The translations under genes and the position numbers were made by a program. Positions 7,301 through 16,308 of a DNA stretch of 64,000 nt are shown here, piece after piece (position 1 is the stretch's first letter; every line of letters starts with the position of its first letter). Location: contig JAEUWC010000029.1 of the NCBI GenBank assembly GCA_016786465.1, positions 18,363 to 82,362 on the forward strand. The letters are read 5' to 3'. The notes beneath the pieces are model-generated. The model was given only the letters and a program-made list of their open reading frames with translations. It did not search any database and was not told the DNA's origin. Origin of the DNA: Bdellovibrionales bacterium (GTDB lineage: Bacteria; Bdellovibrionota; UBA1018).

Positions 7301-10126
7301 TTACTCGTTTCCTTTTCCGGCGATGGATTCCCTCGCCAGTTTTCTCCAAAAATCGTCTGTTTCACTTTTCGCCACTTTTTCCAGAATTTTCCTGGATTCC
7401 GTTGCGTCAGTCTGTGTTCCCGTCGCGCCCAAGACTCGCGCGTATTGGTAAAGGATGTGATTCCCACCCAGACCCGCTTCAATCGCAGTCTGGTAGGCGG
7501 AAGCCGCTTCTGCTAAGCGCCCCAATTTTTCCAAAATTTCGCCCTCTAAAACCACTAGCTGCAGTTCGTTCGGTACCGCGGAAACGCCCAAGGTGCGGGT
7601 GGTGCAATCGATGCCCGCGGTCGATGCAGGTTTACGGAAGTTCTTACGAGCACGGCGAATTCCTTCAACGGCCACCCGATTCTGGTCTGTCTTGGCTTGA
7701 AGCGAAGCGATCCAAAAATCGATCCGCGCCGCATCTTCTTGTGTCGAAGGCTTAGCCGTCTTTGGAATCAAAAGCTGCGCCTTCATGGCGTGATCCAAAG
7801 CGGCGACAGGTTTCCCTAGTTTTTCGGCCGCCAAACCCAAGATGATTTCTTTTTCAAACGAATATTCAGATTCAACGGGTACTTCAGAAATCATTTCCAC
7901 GACGCGGTTGATCTGTTCTTCGGTAGGTTCTTTTGACTTGGCCGAAGAAGCCGACGTCCGAACATCCGCTGCAATCAACATCCAAAGCGCTTTAGCGTCT
8001 GCGAACACCCGTTCAGCCTTCTTGATCTTCTGTTCAAAGTCTGCCGATTCACCTTCATGGGCGATCGCGCGACCCTTCTTGGACCAGTCCGTTAAGGAAT
8101 TCGCATATGCGGACGAAAGTTTTGCCCCCAAAGACCCAAAGCCCATATCCGATGCGATCAAGGACAGCTTCACGATGTAATCCGGATCAACTTCAGACTT
8201 CACGATCCGGTTTTCACGCTTTTCGTAAAACTTCAAAGCGTCGAACTTCTTGCCCGAATCGATCATTTTCAGAATCGCCTTTCTGAATACGGCCGAAGCA
8301 ATGTGCGTGATTCGGTCTTTTGAAATCGGCTTCAGAGGTCTTTCTAGTTCAGACAAAGCGATATCGGTGGTGACTTCGGCCGGCGCCAAAGCCGCGTAGG
8401 CCTGGACCCTAGCCATCGAGCGAAGGTCGTTGTACTTGTCCATCATCACGCCACCGGACCCGTTGAATTCGGCAGCCTGCCGATTCAAGAACTTTTCAGC
8501 CGATTCCAGGGTGAATCCGCCATGATCGCCGCAAGGAAGCAAACGAAGGCGCGCTAAGGTTGCTCCGGGGCTGAATGGAAAGCGGTTGATGGTTTGGTAC
8601 CAGAAATCACGTCCGGGTGACTTTTCCAAAGTGACGTTCTTTCCACGCGATAGGATTTCACCCAAACGATAGGTCGCTCTCCAGCCTTCAGGAAAGGTTT
8701 CGTATTCGTTCAAGAAAGTTCGAAACGCTTCTTCTGCCCGTGCGTAGTCTTCCAACCAGTACAAGGTTTCCGCACGGTTTAAATGGATCGCGGGGTACTT
8801 CTTGGCTTCAACTGGAAAGCGGCGAATTCCCTGAAAATAAGTCGCTAGTGCGCGTTCATACTGCTGGCGCTCTAAATAAATGTCGCCCATTCGCATCGCG
8901 GCTTCAGACCGCGCCGCAGGATCCGGTCCATTCAAGACCACCCACTGGAATTCTTTAGACGCACGTTCGGTCTGCCGAAGATTGTACAAGGCTTCAGCGG
9001 CTCCCATATGGAAGGCCCAAGTGTACTTGCTGCTTGGATTGTCTTGTAAAAGACGTGTGAAAAGTTCCAGTGCTTGAAGGTGATTGCCGCGTTCATGGGC
9101 ACGAAGCGCTACGAAAAGCCCCGCGCGCAAAGTGATCGGGGTCGGCTTTCTTGACTTCAAGATTTCACGGAAAGTCAGTTCAGCATCTTCGACATGACGA
9201 AGCTTCACTTGTGCGTTCCCTTTTAGGAAAAGCATCAGTTCCGTGTAAGACGACATCGGATGTTCGGTCTGAAAAAATTCGCTGGTACGAATCACCAAGG
9301 CCGGGCGGCCCTGGCGATAAAGTTCGTGAGCCAATCGAACATATTGAGCATCGCGCGCAGCAGATTTGGGCTCAATGAATTCATAGTCCGTGTCCGCAAC
9401 CTGGGTCGGAAACCAGCGCGAAAAGTCGAATCTTTCGTGAACAGGCGCGAATGGCAGAACGACTTCAGTGTCTTGATTCAAGGGCTGACGACAAAAGCGT
9501 CCCAGATCTTCGGCTTCGGCTTTTCTTTGAATCGCGGCAATCTTGCGATTCTGGCGGGCGTGCCGTTCGTCTTCCATCTTCTTGGCTTCGGCCAAACGTT
9601 TCTCGCGCGCCTTCCAAGCCTCAAGTTCTCCGATGGTCTGGCCCTTCTTGGGCCAGAAATCGACGACGTAGCGATACGGTCCCTTTTCACGGTAATCAAA
9701 CTTTTCCATGGAAGGATCGACCGGACGGTCCTTTCCTTCTGGGAATCTCCATTGACCGACCATCTTGACCCCTTTTGGGGTTTCAATGAACTCGACGCTC
9801 TTGACTCGGTCATCGACCAATCGTTTGGCGTATTCTTTGGCCCACTCGGATTCTCCACCCACTGGGGCGCCCAGGTCTGTCAACCACCAGCTTTTCAGCA
9901 GAACTTCAAAGCCGCCTCGGACATCCTTCCAGTCCAAAGAAATGGATTCATCCAAGCGGAAGACCAGGCGTGAATGAGTCTTAAACGTATGAATTTGAAT
10001 CGATTGAAAGTCGTCGCTTGCGTCGCCATTGGCAAAGGCGCCGGTTGCTGACAAGAAAAGGGCAATCGCCAATGTTTTGGCCAAATGCCTTACTGTGAAT
10101 TGGTCGCGTCCTGCTTCCATCCCCAC
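7301..10126 (-). CDS. Large exported TPR-repeat protein
   Basis: 941 residues with an N-terminal signal peptide (charged start, then hydrophobic LAIALFLSATGAFA, cleavage likely after AFA). The central region (about residues 250-480) contains TPR-like helical pairs, for example ALELFTRLLQDNPSSKYTW, AMRMGDIYLERQQYERAL and HLNRAETLYWLEDYARAEEAF. A further TPR-like stretch near the C-terminus contains LEKLGRLAEAASAYQTAIEAG. A Lys/Glu-rich helical segment (170-205) follows an N-terminal beta-rich domain. It is probably periplasmic and may scaffold a protein complex. It lies directly upstream of the flagellar activator on the same strand, so a link with flagellar assembly is possible but not shown. 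Confidence 0.8.
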   Translation of the reverse strand: MGMEAGRDQFTVRHLAKTLAIALFLSATGAFANGDASDDFQSIQIHTFKTHSRLVFRLDESISLDWKDVRGGFEVLLKSWWLTDLGAPVGGESEWAKEYAKRLVDDRVKSVEFIETPKGVKMVGQWRFPEGKDRPVDPSMEKFDYREKGPYRYVVDFWPKKGQTIGELEAWKAREKRLAEAKKMEDERHARQNRKIAAIQRKAEAEDLGRFCRQPLNQDTEVVLPFAPVHERFDFSRWFPTQVADTDYEFIEPKSAARDAQYVRLAHELYRQGRPALVIRTSEFFQTEHPMSSYTELMLFLKGNAQVKLRHVEDAELTFREILKSRKPTPITLRAGLFVALRAHERGNHLQALELFTRLLQDNPSSKYTWAFHMGAAEALYNLRQTERASKEFQWVVLNGPDPAARSEAAMRMGDIYLERQQYERALATYFQGIRRFPVEAKKYPAIHLNRAETLYWLEDYARAEEAFRTFLNEYETFPEGWRATYRLGEILSRGKNVTLEKSPGRDFWYQTINRFPFSPGATLARLRLLPCGDHGGFTLESAEKFLNRQAAEFNGSGGVMMDKYNDLRSMARVQAYAALAPAEVTTDIALSELERPLKPISKDRITHIASAVFRKAILKMIDSGKKFDALKFYEKRENRIVKSEVDPDYIVKLSLIASDMGFGSLGAKLSSAYANSLTDWSKKGRAIAHEGESADFEQKIKKAERVFADAKALWMLIAADVRTSASSAKSKEPTEEQINRVVEMISEVPVESEYSFEKEIILGLAAEKLGKPVAALDHAMKAQLLIPKTAKPSTQEDAARIDFWIASLQAKTDQNRVAVEGIRRARKNFRKPASTAGIDCTTRTLGVSAVPNELQLVVLEGEILEKLGRLAEAASAYQTAIEAGLGGNHILYQYARVLGATGTQTDATESRKILEKVAKSETDDFWRKLARESIAGKGNE

Positions 10127-10388
10127 CTAGTCCACTGATCGACCCGTTGAAAAGAGCCTTCTTGGCTCCCTGGGAAGATCCCCTCGGGGAATACTTAAGC
10201 AAATGGGGTGCCATCATTTTTGGACTGACGCACCGAGGGATCTTTTTGACCGAAGTCCGTGTTCCAGTGGGCAAAAGCGTCCTGGGCAAGCTTCGCAGGT
10301 CGGCAGCAAAAGGAGCGGCTTTTTTGACCCTCTCGCCAAAAAGACGACAATTTACGCCGAGACTTTGACAGAGTAGTATCAAAAGAAA

Positions 10389-11012
10389 ATGAGTTGGCTT
10401 CCCAGATTCTTCCTACTTCCTTTGGTTCTGATTTTGCTCTTGGCATCGGGCTGTTCTCTTCTATTTGGAAGAGTGAAACCGATCGCACAGAAAACCAGCG
10501 ATTACCAATATGCCGATCTTTCTAAAAAAGACCCCGATTGGATTCGGCTTCACCAAAACCAAAGCGACGGGGATCCGGGGTCCAAAATTCCCGGAGAAAC
10601 GGAAGCTTCCGCATCGGATGAAAACCTAGAAGAAGGCGTGGATGTTTTTGACGTCAGCTTTCAATCCAAGAAAACTGCTTCGACGATCGCGTTAACCACC
10701 AGCTGCCGCCCACGCTATTCGATCAAGAACGAAGGTCAGATTTTTCCGGAACTGAAAGATTACATGCAGCAGCTTCTGCTGGGAATCACAGCAGTTACTG
10801 AACGTTTAGATGAAGAAACCGAAGTGGCAGGAATTCCTGCCCTTCAGACCACGGTCGTCGGCAAGATGCAGGATCAACCCATCAAGATTCGGGCGGTCGT
10901 CTTGAAAAAAAGGGCCTGCCTTTACGACTTGGTCTATATCACCAAGCCCCGTCATTTTTCTGACCAAGAAAAGTTCTTCCTGATTTTCCGAGATTCCATC
11001 GTCATCCCCTGA
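10389..11012 (+). CDS. Putative lipoprotein of unknown function
   Basis: 207 residues with a lipoprotein signal peptide: hydrophobic LLPLVLILLL followed by the lipobox LASGC (lipid-modified Cys near residue 22). The mature part is hydrophilic, with no family I recognise; its second half alternates strands and Lys-rich loops (PALQTTVVGKMQDQPIKIRAVVLKKRACLYDLVY). It ends 21 bases before mlaE, which suggests co-transcription with the Mla-type operon and perhaps an accessory envelope role. Confidence 0.75.
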   Translation: MSWLPRFFLLPLVLILLLASGCSLLFGRVKPIAQKTSDYQYADLSKKDPDWIRLHQNQSDGDPGSKIPGETEASASDENLEEGVDVFDVSFQSKKTASTIALTTSCRPRYSIKNEGQIFPELKDYMQQLLLGITAVTERLDEETEVAGIPALQTTVVGKMQDQPIKIRAVVLKKRACLYDLVYITKPRHFSDQEKFFLIFRDSIVIP

Positions 11013-11033
11013 ATTTAGGTTTATTCTGGGTGA

Positions 11034-11864
11034 ATGATCACGGATCGTTCCTTGCCCAAGAACACTTCCTTTTTGGAAAACGTTCTGATTCGCTCGACCC
11101 GCAACCTGACCGAGACCGTTCATTTTGGCGGTGGCTTCGGACTTTTGGTTTATCAAACTTTTCGCGAAATGTTTCAACGCCCCTTCTATTTCCGCTTGGC
11201 GGTAGACCAGACCTATAAGATCGGCGTGGAATCATTTCAATTGGTCATGGTCACCGCACTTGCGACTGGATCCGTGATGGCGCTTCAGTTTGGTTTCGGA
11301 CTAGCCCGCTTCGGTGGCAAACTTTACGTCCCGAAAATCGCAGCTTTGACGATCCTTCGTGAAATGGGACCGGTCTTTACTAGCCTTTTGGTCGCGGGTC
11401 GAATTGGTTCAGGAATCGCGTCCGAAGTCGCATCGATGAAAGTGACCCAGCAGATCGACGCCATTCGCGCGCTGGGCACCAGCCCCATTAAGAAGATCGT
11501 GATCCCTAGGCTTTTGGCCTGCATGATTGCGCTTCCGATTTTGACCTTGTTTGCGGATTTCATCGCACTTTTCGGCGCGACCTTGGTTGGAAAGCTAGAA
11601 CTGGGAATCAATTCTGAATACTTTCTGGCCAAAATCATCGAAACGCTAAAGATCGAAGACCTATTGACTGGAATGGCCAAGACTTCGGTTTTCGCGTTCT
11701 TTATTGCCTTCACCGCCTGTTGGCGGGGCCTGAACACCGAAGGCGGAACTCAGGGTGTGGGTAACACCACCACTTGGGTCGTCGTCACCAGCAGTATTTT
11801 CATCATGATCAGTGATTTCTTCTTAACGAAGTTCTTCATTCTGACGGTCTTTCCAAAATTCTAA
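11034..11864 (+). CDS. mlaE: ABC transporter permease MlaE family
   Basis: Inner-membrane permease of an MCE-type phospholipid transport system. 276 residues with several membrane helices and the family segment REMGPVFTSLLVAGRIGSGIASE (split here: REMGPVFTSL / LVAGRIGSGIASE), followed by MKVTQQIDAIRALGTSP, both highly typical of MlaE/YrbE proteins. An N-terminal amphipathic helix precedes the first membrane span. The stop codon overlaps the mlaF start (TAATG). Confidence 0.94.
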   Translation: MITDRSLPKNTSFLENVLIRSTRNLTETVHFGGGFGLLVYQTFREMFQRPFYFRLAVDQTYKIGVESFQLVMVTALATGSVMALQFGFGLARFGGKLYVPKIAALTILREMGPVFTSLLVAGRIGSGIASEVASMKVTQQIDAIRALGTSPIKKIVIPRLLACMIALPILTLFADFIALFGATLVGKLELGINSEYFLAKIIETLKIEDLLTGMAKTSVFAFFIAFTACWRGLNTEGGTQGVGNTTTWVVVTSSIFIMISDFFLTKFFILTVFPKF

Positions 11865-12628
11865 TGAGCGCAAAGTCACAAGAACCCAAAGAAGAAGTCG
11901 CCTTGGAACTAAAGGGAATCCGAAAATCTTTCGGAGAAAAAAAGGTTCACCAGGGTGTCAGCTTCCAACTGAAACGCGGAGAAATCTTGGGGCTTTTCGG
12001 CGGATCTGGAACCGGAAAAAGCGTGGTCCTTCGTTCGATCATCGGGCTTGAACAGCCCGATGAAGGCGAAATCTGGTTTGGTGGAACTGATGTGTCCAAA
12101 CTTTCAGAAGAAGAAATGACTCCGGTACGCACGCGAATGGCGTACGTCTTTCAAAACGGAGCACTTTTCGATTCATTGACCGTCGAAGAAAACCTTTCCT
12201 ACCCTCTTCAAGAACACACGAAGATGACCGAAAGCCAAATCAAGAAGAAGGTCAATGAAATGCTGGAACTGATCGACATGGTTGGATCCAACGACCTTTT
12301 ACCGGCGGAACTTTCGGGTGGGATGCAGAAGCGGGCGGGTTTGGCTCGGGCCATTATTCTGGATCCCGAGGTCATTCTTTTTGATGAACCCACAGCCGGC
12401 CTGGACCCAGTCAACACCAAGCGCCTGATCGGAAATATTTTGAAGCTAAAAAAGCGCGGCATTACCGGAATTTTCGTCACGCACGACATTCCGGCAGCTT
12501 TTGAAATCGCCGATCGAATCGCGATTTTATATAACGGAAAAATTCACGTGATTGATTCAGTGGATGAAATCAAGAAGTCCAAAGACCCACTGGTTCAGTC
12601 TTTCGTCTCAGGAACTTTCGAGGACTAA
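11864..12628 (+). CDS. mlaF: ABC transporter ATP-binding protein MlaF family
   Basis: ATPase that powers the MCE lipid transporter. 254 residues with Walker A GGSGTGKS, a Q-loop in YVFQNGALFDSLTV, the ABC signature as LSGGMQKRAGLARA, Walker B VILFDEPTAGLDP, and the switch His in FVTHDI. LSGGMQKR is the variant seen in MlaF-type ATPases. It lies between mlaE and mlaD with a one-base overlap upstream. Confidence 0.95.
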   Translation: MSAKSQEPKEEVALELKGIRKSFGEKKVHQGVSFQLKRGEILGLFGGSGTGKSVVLRSIIGLEQPDEGEIWFGGTDVSKLSEEEMTPVRTRMAYVFQNGALFDSLTVEENLSYPLQEHTKMTESQIKKKVNEMLELIDMVGSNDLLPAELSGGMQKRAGLARAIILDPEVILFDEPTAGLDPVNTKRLIGNILKLKKRGITGIFVTHDIPAAFEIADRIAILYNGKIHVIDSVDEIKKSKDPLVQSFVSGTFED

Positions 12629-12632
12629 AAAA

Positions 12633-13454
12633 ATGGCAAAGCACGATCTAGAAATCAAAGTCGGGATATTCGTCACACTGGGTACCGCACTGACGATGTT
12701 TGCGATCTTGCTTTTAGGCGGCGCCGACAGCATTTTCAAAAGAAGCGTTTCCTATTCTTTGCACTTCCCTGCGGTGGACGGATTGATCGTGGGGGCAAAG
12801 GTGGTCATCGGGGGTCTGACCATCGGCGCGGTCAGCGACTTTGAATTGGATGAACAGTCCAAGAACATCAAAGTGACTTTGAAGGTCGAAAAGAAATTTG
12901 AAAACTGGATCCGAGAAGACAGCATGGCCGAAATGCTGACCCAAGGCGTGTTGGGCGATAAGTACCTTTCCATCACCAGCGGAACACCGGACAAGCCGCA
13001 GGTCAAAGACGGGGCAGAAATCCCTGTGCGCCCCACCAAAGATATTTCCCAGTTTCTAACCAAGGGTGATCAGTTGATGGTCAACTTAAACGGGATCGCA
13101 TCCAGCCTGGATCGGATCCTGAAAAGTTTTGAAGCTGCAAATCGCAGCGATAAAACCTTCGAAGGCCTTGCCCAGACTGCGAAGAACCTGGCCAGCGCGA
13201 CTCACAAATTGGATAACAGCACGCTAAAAAACCTGAACGGTATCCTAGAAAAGATCAACAGCGGCACGGGAACCTTGGGTGCACTGATCAATGACCCAAG
13301 CTTGTACTATGATGCGCGTGCACTTTTGGGCGGAGCCAACCGAAATCGAATCGTACGTAACTTGGTTCGTCAGACGATCAAGGATGGCGAAGACGGTGCC
13401 GCAGCTGCTGCGGCCGCAAACGAACCTGCCCCAAAAAAATCCAAGCGCCCTTAA
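12633..13454 (+). CDS. mlaD: MCE-domain substrate-binding protein MlaD family
   Basis: Membrane-anchored periplasmic lipid-binding subunit. The start at 12633 (MAKHDLE) follows GAGGA and lies four bases after the mlaF stop; longer in-frame extensions overlap mlaF and are rejected. One N-terminal membrane helix (VGIFVTLGTALTMFAILLLG) is followed by an MCE domain (about 40-120, with PAVDGLIVGAKVVIGGLTIG and GVLGDKYLSI), then a helical region and a Lys/Pro-rich tail. Length is 273 residues. Confidence 0.93.
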   Translation: MAKHDLEIKVGIFVTLGTALTMFAILLLGGADSIFKRSVSYSLHFPAVDGLIVGAKVVIGGLTIGAVSDFELDEQSKNIKVTLKVEKKFENWIREDSMAEMLTQGVLGDKYLSITSGTPDKPQVKDGAEIPVRPTKDISQFLTKGDQLMVNLNGIASSLDRILKSFEAANRSDKTFEGLAQTAKNLASATHKLDNSTLKNLNGILEKINSGTGTLGALINDPSLYYDARALLGGANRNRIVRNLVRQTIKDGEDGAAAAAAANEPAPKKSKRP

Positions 13455-13505
13455 TCTTTTCACTGTAGACTTATTCCTAATCGAAAAACATCGAAAGGAA
13501 ACTTC

Positions 13506-13817
13506 ATGAAATCAATCATTACGATGACTGCTTTTGCCGTGATCATGTCTGGATGTGCTGGAATGTTGCCAAACAAAGGCGGAATGGGCTCGCTGTACTT
13601 GGATGCTAAAGATTCATTCTTGGTCGGCACCGGAACCGGAAGCAAAACCGGCCGCGCTTGCCAACAAAACATCTTGGGCGCTTACACCACCGGCGACGCT
13701 TCGGTTGAAGCTGCTAAGAAAGCTGGCGGAATCAAGAACATTGCGTCGGTCGACAACGAGTACAAGAACATCTTGGGCGTCTATTCAACCTACTGCACGG
13801 TCGCGACCGGAAACTAA
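13506..13817 (+). CDS. TRL-like family small lipoprotein
   Basis: 103 residues with a lipoprotein signal (lipobox MSGC) and the pattern of the TRL-like family: GSKTGRACQQNILG, TTGDASVEAAKKAGGI, then VDNEYKNILGVYSTYCT. Two Cys remain in the mature domain (CQQ and YCT) and might form a disulphide. Function of the family is not known to me. A bidirectional terminator follows. Confidence 0.8.
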   Translation: MKSIITMTAFAVIMSGCAGMLPNKGGMGSLYLDAKDSFLVGTGTGSKTGRACQQNILGAYTTGDASVEAAKKAGGIKNIASVDNEYKNILGVYSTYCTVATGN

Positions 13818-13841
13818 GTTTTACTTAGGTCCTGAAAAATC

Positions 13842-13878
13842 AAAACGCCCATCGATTCATTGAACCGATGGGCGTTTT
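13842..13878. terminator. Bidirectional intrinsic terminator between TRL gene and rpsR
   Basis: 13-bp perfect stem AAAACGCCCATCG / CGATGGGCGTTTT with an 11-base loop. A-runs and T-runs on both sides let it act for the plus-strand lipoprotein gene and the minus-strand rpmE-rpsR operon. Confidence 0.9.
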
Positions 13879-13903
13879 CTTTTAATCCAATTGAGTAAAC
13901 GAA

Positions 13904-14206
13904 TTAAAGATTTTCGTGGCGATCCGAAATCGGCAAAAGTGCCAACTGGCGAGCGCGCTTCACAGCGGTCGTTAGCTTGCGCTGTTGCTTTCGGCTTAGA
14001 CGAGAAACGCGAGCTGGAACGATCTTTCCGCCTTCAGCCAAGAATTGCTTCAAGCCGTCCGTGTCTTTGTAATCAAAAACAAGATCCACTGCTGGGCGGA
14101 AACGACGACGGCGAAACTCGCGGTCTTCACCTTTTTCACCCTTGTCGCCTTTTTCAGCGCGATCGCGGCCTTTTGCTTCCATTTCAGTTCCTTCTTTGCG
14201 TGCCAT
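13904..14206 (-). CDS. rpsR: 30S ribosomal protein S18
   Basis: Small-subunit protein. The C-terminal 75 residues match S18: [35 protein letters not shown] and [13 protein letters not shown]. The N-terminus has an extra Lys/Glu/Asp-rich extension of about 28 residues. There is no cysteine, so it is the zinc-free form. It begins nine bases after the rpmE stop. Confidence 0.95.
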   Translation of the reverse strand: MARKEGTEMEAKGRDRAEKGDKGEKGEDREFRRRRFRPAVDLVFDYKDTDGLKQFLAEGGKIVPARVSRLSRKQQRKLTTAVKRARQLALLPISDRHENL

Positions 14207-14215
14207 GGATGAACC

Positions 14216-14461
14216 TTACTTCTTTCCGTATTTGCGGTTGAAACGCTCGACCCGACCCTGAGTGTCCATCAGCTTTTCTTTGCCGGTGAAGAAGGGGTGA
14301 GATGCGCTTGAAATTTCCATTTTCAGGACGGGATATTCTTTTCCGTCTTCCCATTTCACGGTGTCTTTGGTGTTCGCCGTGCTGCGGGTCAAGATCGAAA
14401 ATCCGCTAGAGACGTCTTGAAAAACCACTTCACGATAAATGGGGTGAATGCCTTGTTTCAT
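14216..14461 (-). CDS. rpmE2: 50S ribosomal protein L31, type B
   Basis: 81-residue L31 of the zinc-independent type [16 protein letters not shown] at the N-terminus, [14 protein letters not shown] in the middle, and [11 protein letters not shown] at the end. The CxxC metal site of type A is absent. Type B L31 commonly replaces type A under zinc shortage in other bacteria; whether a type A copy exists here cannot be told from this window. Confidence 0.93.
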   Translation of the reverse strand: MKQGIHPIYREVVFQDVSSGFSILTRSTANTKDTVKWEDGKEYPVLKMEISSASHPFFTGKEKLMDTQGRVERFNRKYGKK

Positions 14462-14567
14462 AATTCTAAGTCCTAAATTTGTTAAATGAGCGTAGGGATT
14501 TATAAGGACTTAGGGGTCTTTGCAAGGAAGAAAACGGCGGGCCGCACGACCTTTTTAACAGATATAA

Positions 14568-15731
14568 TTAGTCAGTTATTGCCGCCGCTGCACCGGCAAT
14601 CTGCTTTTTCAAGCCCCGCGCCGCTTCGGTATAGCCGCCGTTATTGCCGTCGACAAAGTGCAGGTGCTTTCCCTGGCGATCAAAGACCAGACAGGTCAGA
14701 AGCGCTTCTTTGGCGACATGGATCCCATAGAAAACGCGGCCTTTTTCGTACTGCCCTTCCAAATAGGCCAGTAGCTGATCGCGCTGGGCTTTGGACCCAT
14801 CTAGAATCATACGAAGGGTTTCATCAAATTTCCGATCATCCGACTGGGTTGGGATTTCCGAAAAATACCGACCCCAATCCACACCAAAAAGCCGAAGGCC
14901 TAGCTTAAAGACCCAAACCCAAAGAAAATTGAAAAACCAAAGTCCCCAAACGGTTTTGGTGGGTTGGCCTTTGACCTTCACTTCGCCCATCAGTTTCTTT
15001 GGGTTCAGCGCCAATTTCAGGGATTTCGCCTGAATGGGCTTGGCGGCTTTGCCGTAAATTTCGTCGATTTTCTTGGTGATCGACAGGTAGTGCGCGTTTT
15101 GTTCTTCAAAGTCGTCGACCCGGCTTTTGATGATCAGGGACACGATCTCGCCATTCTGATTTTTCACCGGGTTCCAACGGCACTCCAGGCCCGTAAAATC
15201 AGCATGGGGCGGGAAATCCAATGGAACACTATAGGCGTCCGACGTCACGGGGTCTTTGACCAGCTTTTCAGCTAGGCTGATCCCGCCACCCGAAAGCATG
15301 GCTTGATGGACTGTTTCAGACAACTTCATCTTCAGGACTCCAACGTCCAGGCCGGCATCCAAAATTTCTTTCATGGGAACCAACGCCACCCGAAGCTCAA
15401 GTCCGAAGGATTCCCTAGCCATCTTTCTAGCCCCCGCCAAAGCCCCCTTAACTGGGTCTAGGCGTGATCCAGGAACCAACAGGGTTGCTCCATCCCCCCC
15501 AAAGACATAAGGGATTTCGACGTCTTTTAGGGCGTTCACACAGGCAATCACGGTGGCTGCCCCAACCAGATTGACGTTTCGGTACTGCCCCTGGGCAATT
15601 GCCGCGGTCGACCCCCGGACGTCCGAAAGGGCGATCCACCAGTCTTCGGGTAACCCTTGATAAAACTGCGACTGAAAGGCGGTTTGAAAGCGATCACGCG
15701 CCTTAAGGCTGGAATAGAAGGTTTCGGCCAT
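14568..15731 (-). CDS. DUF3095 family protein (class III cyclase-like N-terminal region)
   Basis: 387 residues matching the DUF3095 family as I know it: WWIALSDVRGSTAAIAQG near the N-terminus and YVFGGDGATLLVP soon after. The SDVRGST and GGDG segments resemble the two metal-binding aspartates of class III nucleotidyl cyclases, but cyclase activity is only a hypothesis. A hydrophobic aromatic segment (WGLWFFNFLWVWVFKLGLRLFG, here noted in parts: WGLWFFNFLW / VWVFKLGLRLFG) lies around residues 263-285 and could be membrane-associated. It is a single gene, divergent from rpmF. Confidence 0.75.
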   Translation of the reverse strand: MAETFYSSLKARDRFQTAFQSQFYQGLPEDWWIALSDVRGSTAAIAQGQYRNVNLVGAATVIACVNALKDVEIPYVFGGDGATLLVPGSRLDPVKGALAGARKMARESFGLELRVALVPMKEILDAGLDVGVLKMKLSETVHQAMLSGGGISLAEKLVKDPVTSDAYSVPLDFPPHADFTGLECRWNPVKNQNGEIVSLIIKSRVDDFEEQNAHYLSITKKIDEIYGKAAKPIQAKSLKLALNPKKLMGEVKVKGQPTKTVWGLWFFNFLWVWVFKLGLRLFGVDWGRYFSEIPTQSDDRKFDETLRMILDGSKAQRDQLLAYLEGQYEKGRVFYGIHVAKEALLTCLVFDRQGKHLHFVDGNNGGYTEAARGLKKQIAGAAAAITD

Positions 15732-15754
15732 CTGCCCCCAGTTTACCTGAATAC

Positions 15755-15783
15755 TTGCAAAAGACCTGAAAGATCGATAAGCA
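15755..15783 (+). promoter_or_regulatory. Candidate sigma-70 promoter of rpmF
   Basis: TTGCAA, a 17-base spacer, then TAAGCA, about 80 bases before the rpmF ATG. A short A/T-rich inverted repeat (around 15789-15810) lies in the leader. Assigned by eye only. Confidence 0.4.
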
Positions 15784-15861
15784 GTCGGTTCTCAAAAAAT
15801 TTTGAACCGTGCTGGTCATACCGGCGCGAGACCCCGTAGACCTAAAGAAAGAGACCTAGCC

Positions 15862-16083
15862 ATGGCAGTTCCTAAGAAAAAAGTATCCAAAAGCCGCCGC
15901 AACATGCGCCGCTTTTCAACCGCTTACAAACTGGACCCAATCACCTTGGTGACCAGCCCGATTGACCAAGAAAAAACCCGCCCACACCGCATTACCCGCG
16001 CTCAGTTGGCGAGCGGCCGTTACTTGGAAGCCACCGCTTCTTACAAAAAGAAGAACAAGACTTCCGCAAGCCCAAAGGCTTAA
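15862..16083 (+). CDS. rpmF: 50S ribosomal protein L32 (cysteine-free form)
   Basis: 73 residues; the start at ATG 15862 gives the classic MAVPKKKVSKSRRNMRR. Upstream in-frame codons are rejected. The C-terminal half, RPHRITRAQLASGRYLEA, replaces the usual Cys4 zinc ribbon: no cysteine is present. A Lys/Ser-rich tail follows. A strong hairpin with a T-run is found right after the stop. Confidence 0.93.
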   Translation: MAVPKKKVSKSRRNMRRFSTAYKLDPITLVTSPIDQEKTRPHRITRAQLASGRYLEATASYKKKNKTSASPKA

Positions 16084-16305
16084 GTGAAAATTTCAAATTT
16101 CAAAAAGACCGGCTTCCGTAGTTTACGGGGCCGGTTTTTTTATTCCGTCTGGTCGATTGCGGCCGCGACTGCGACTTACGGATGCACGGGCCCGCAAGTC
16201 AAAGCCAGTTTATCTCATGTCTGCGTTCAGCAGTGCCAGAAAGCACACATCAACGCTCAGGATTTGAACGCCTGCATGAAACAGTGCCAGGGGCCAAATC
16301 AGTAA
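16084..16305 (+). CDS. Possible small exported Cys-rich lipoprotein (twin CX3C)
   Basis: 73 codons from a GTG that directly follows the rpmF stop (TAAGTG). The product has an Arg/Lys-rich start, a hydrophobic stretch FFYSVWSIAAATATYG, a Cys that could be lipidated (YGC), and then two CX3C motifs (CVQQC and CMKQC) separated by a helical segment. That pattern suggests a small helical hairpin with two disulphides. The rpmF terminator overlaps codons 9-20, and no other in-frame start exists downstream, so expression would need read-through. Real gene status is uncertain. Confidence 0.45.
   Translation: MKISNFKKTGFRSLRGRFFYSVWSIAAATATYGCTGPQVKASLSHVCVQQCQKAHINAQDLNACMKQCQGPNQ
16108..16141 (+). 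terminator. Intrinsic terminator of rpmF
   Basis: Stem built from ACCGGC/GCCGGT and the inner CCGTA/TACGG, followed by seven T residues, 25 bases after the rpmF stop. It falls inside the N-terminal codons of the small ORF that begins at 16084. Confidence 0.8.
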
Positions 16306-16308
16306 AAG

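Noticed and set aside
9260..9973. Plus-strand open frame of 237 codons within the TPR-protein gene
   Set aside because: It lies opposite a well-supported TPR gene and shows no family features.
10147..10368. Possible 73-codon gene upstream of the lipoprotein
   Set aside because: Arg/Pro-rich with no signal or family pattern; the 262-base gap holds small hairpins (for example GAGCC-TTCTT-GGCTC near 10152) and probably control sequence.
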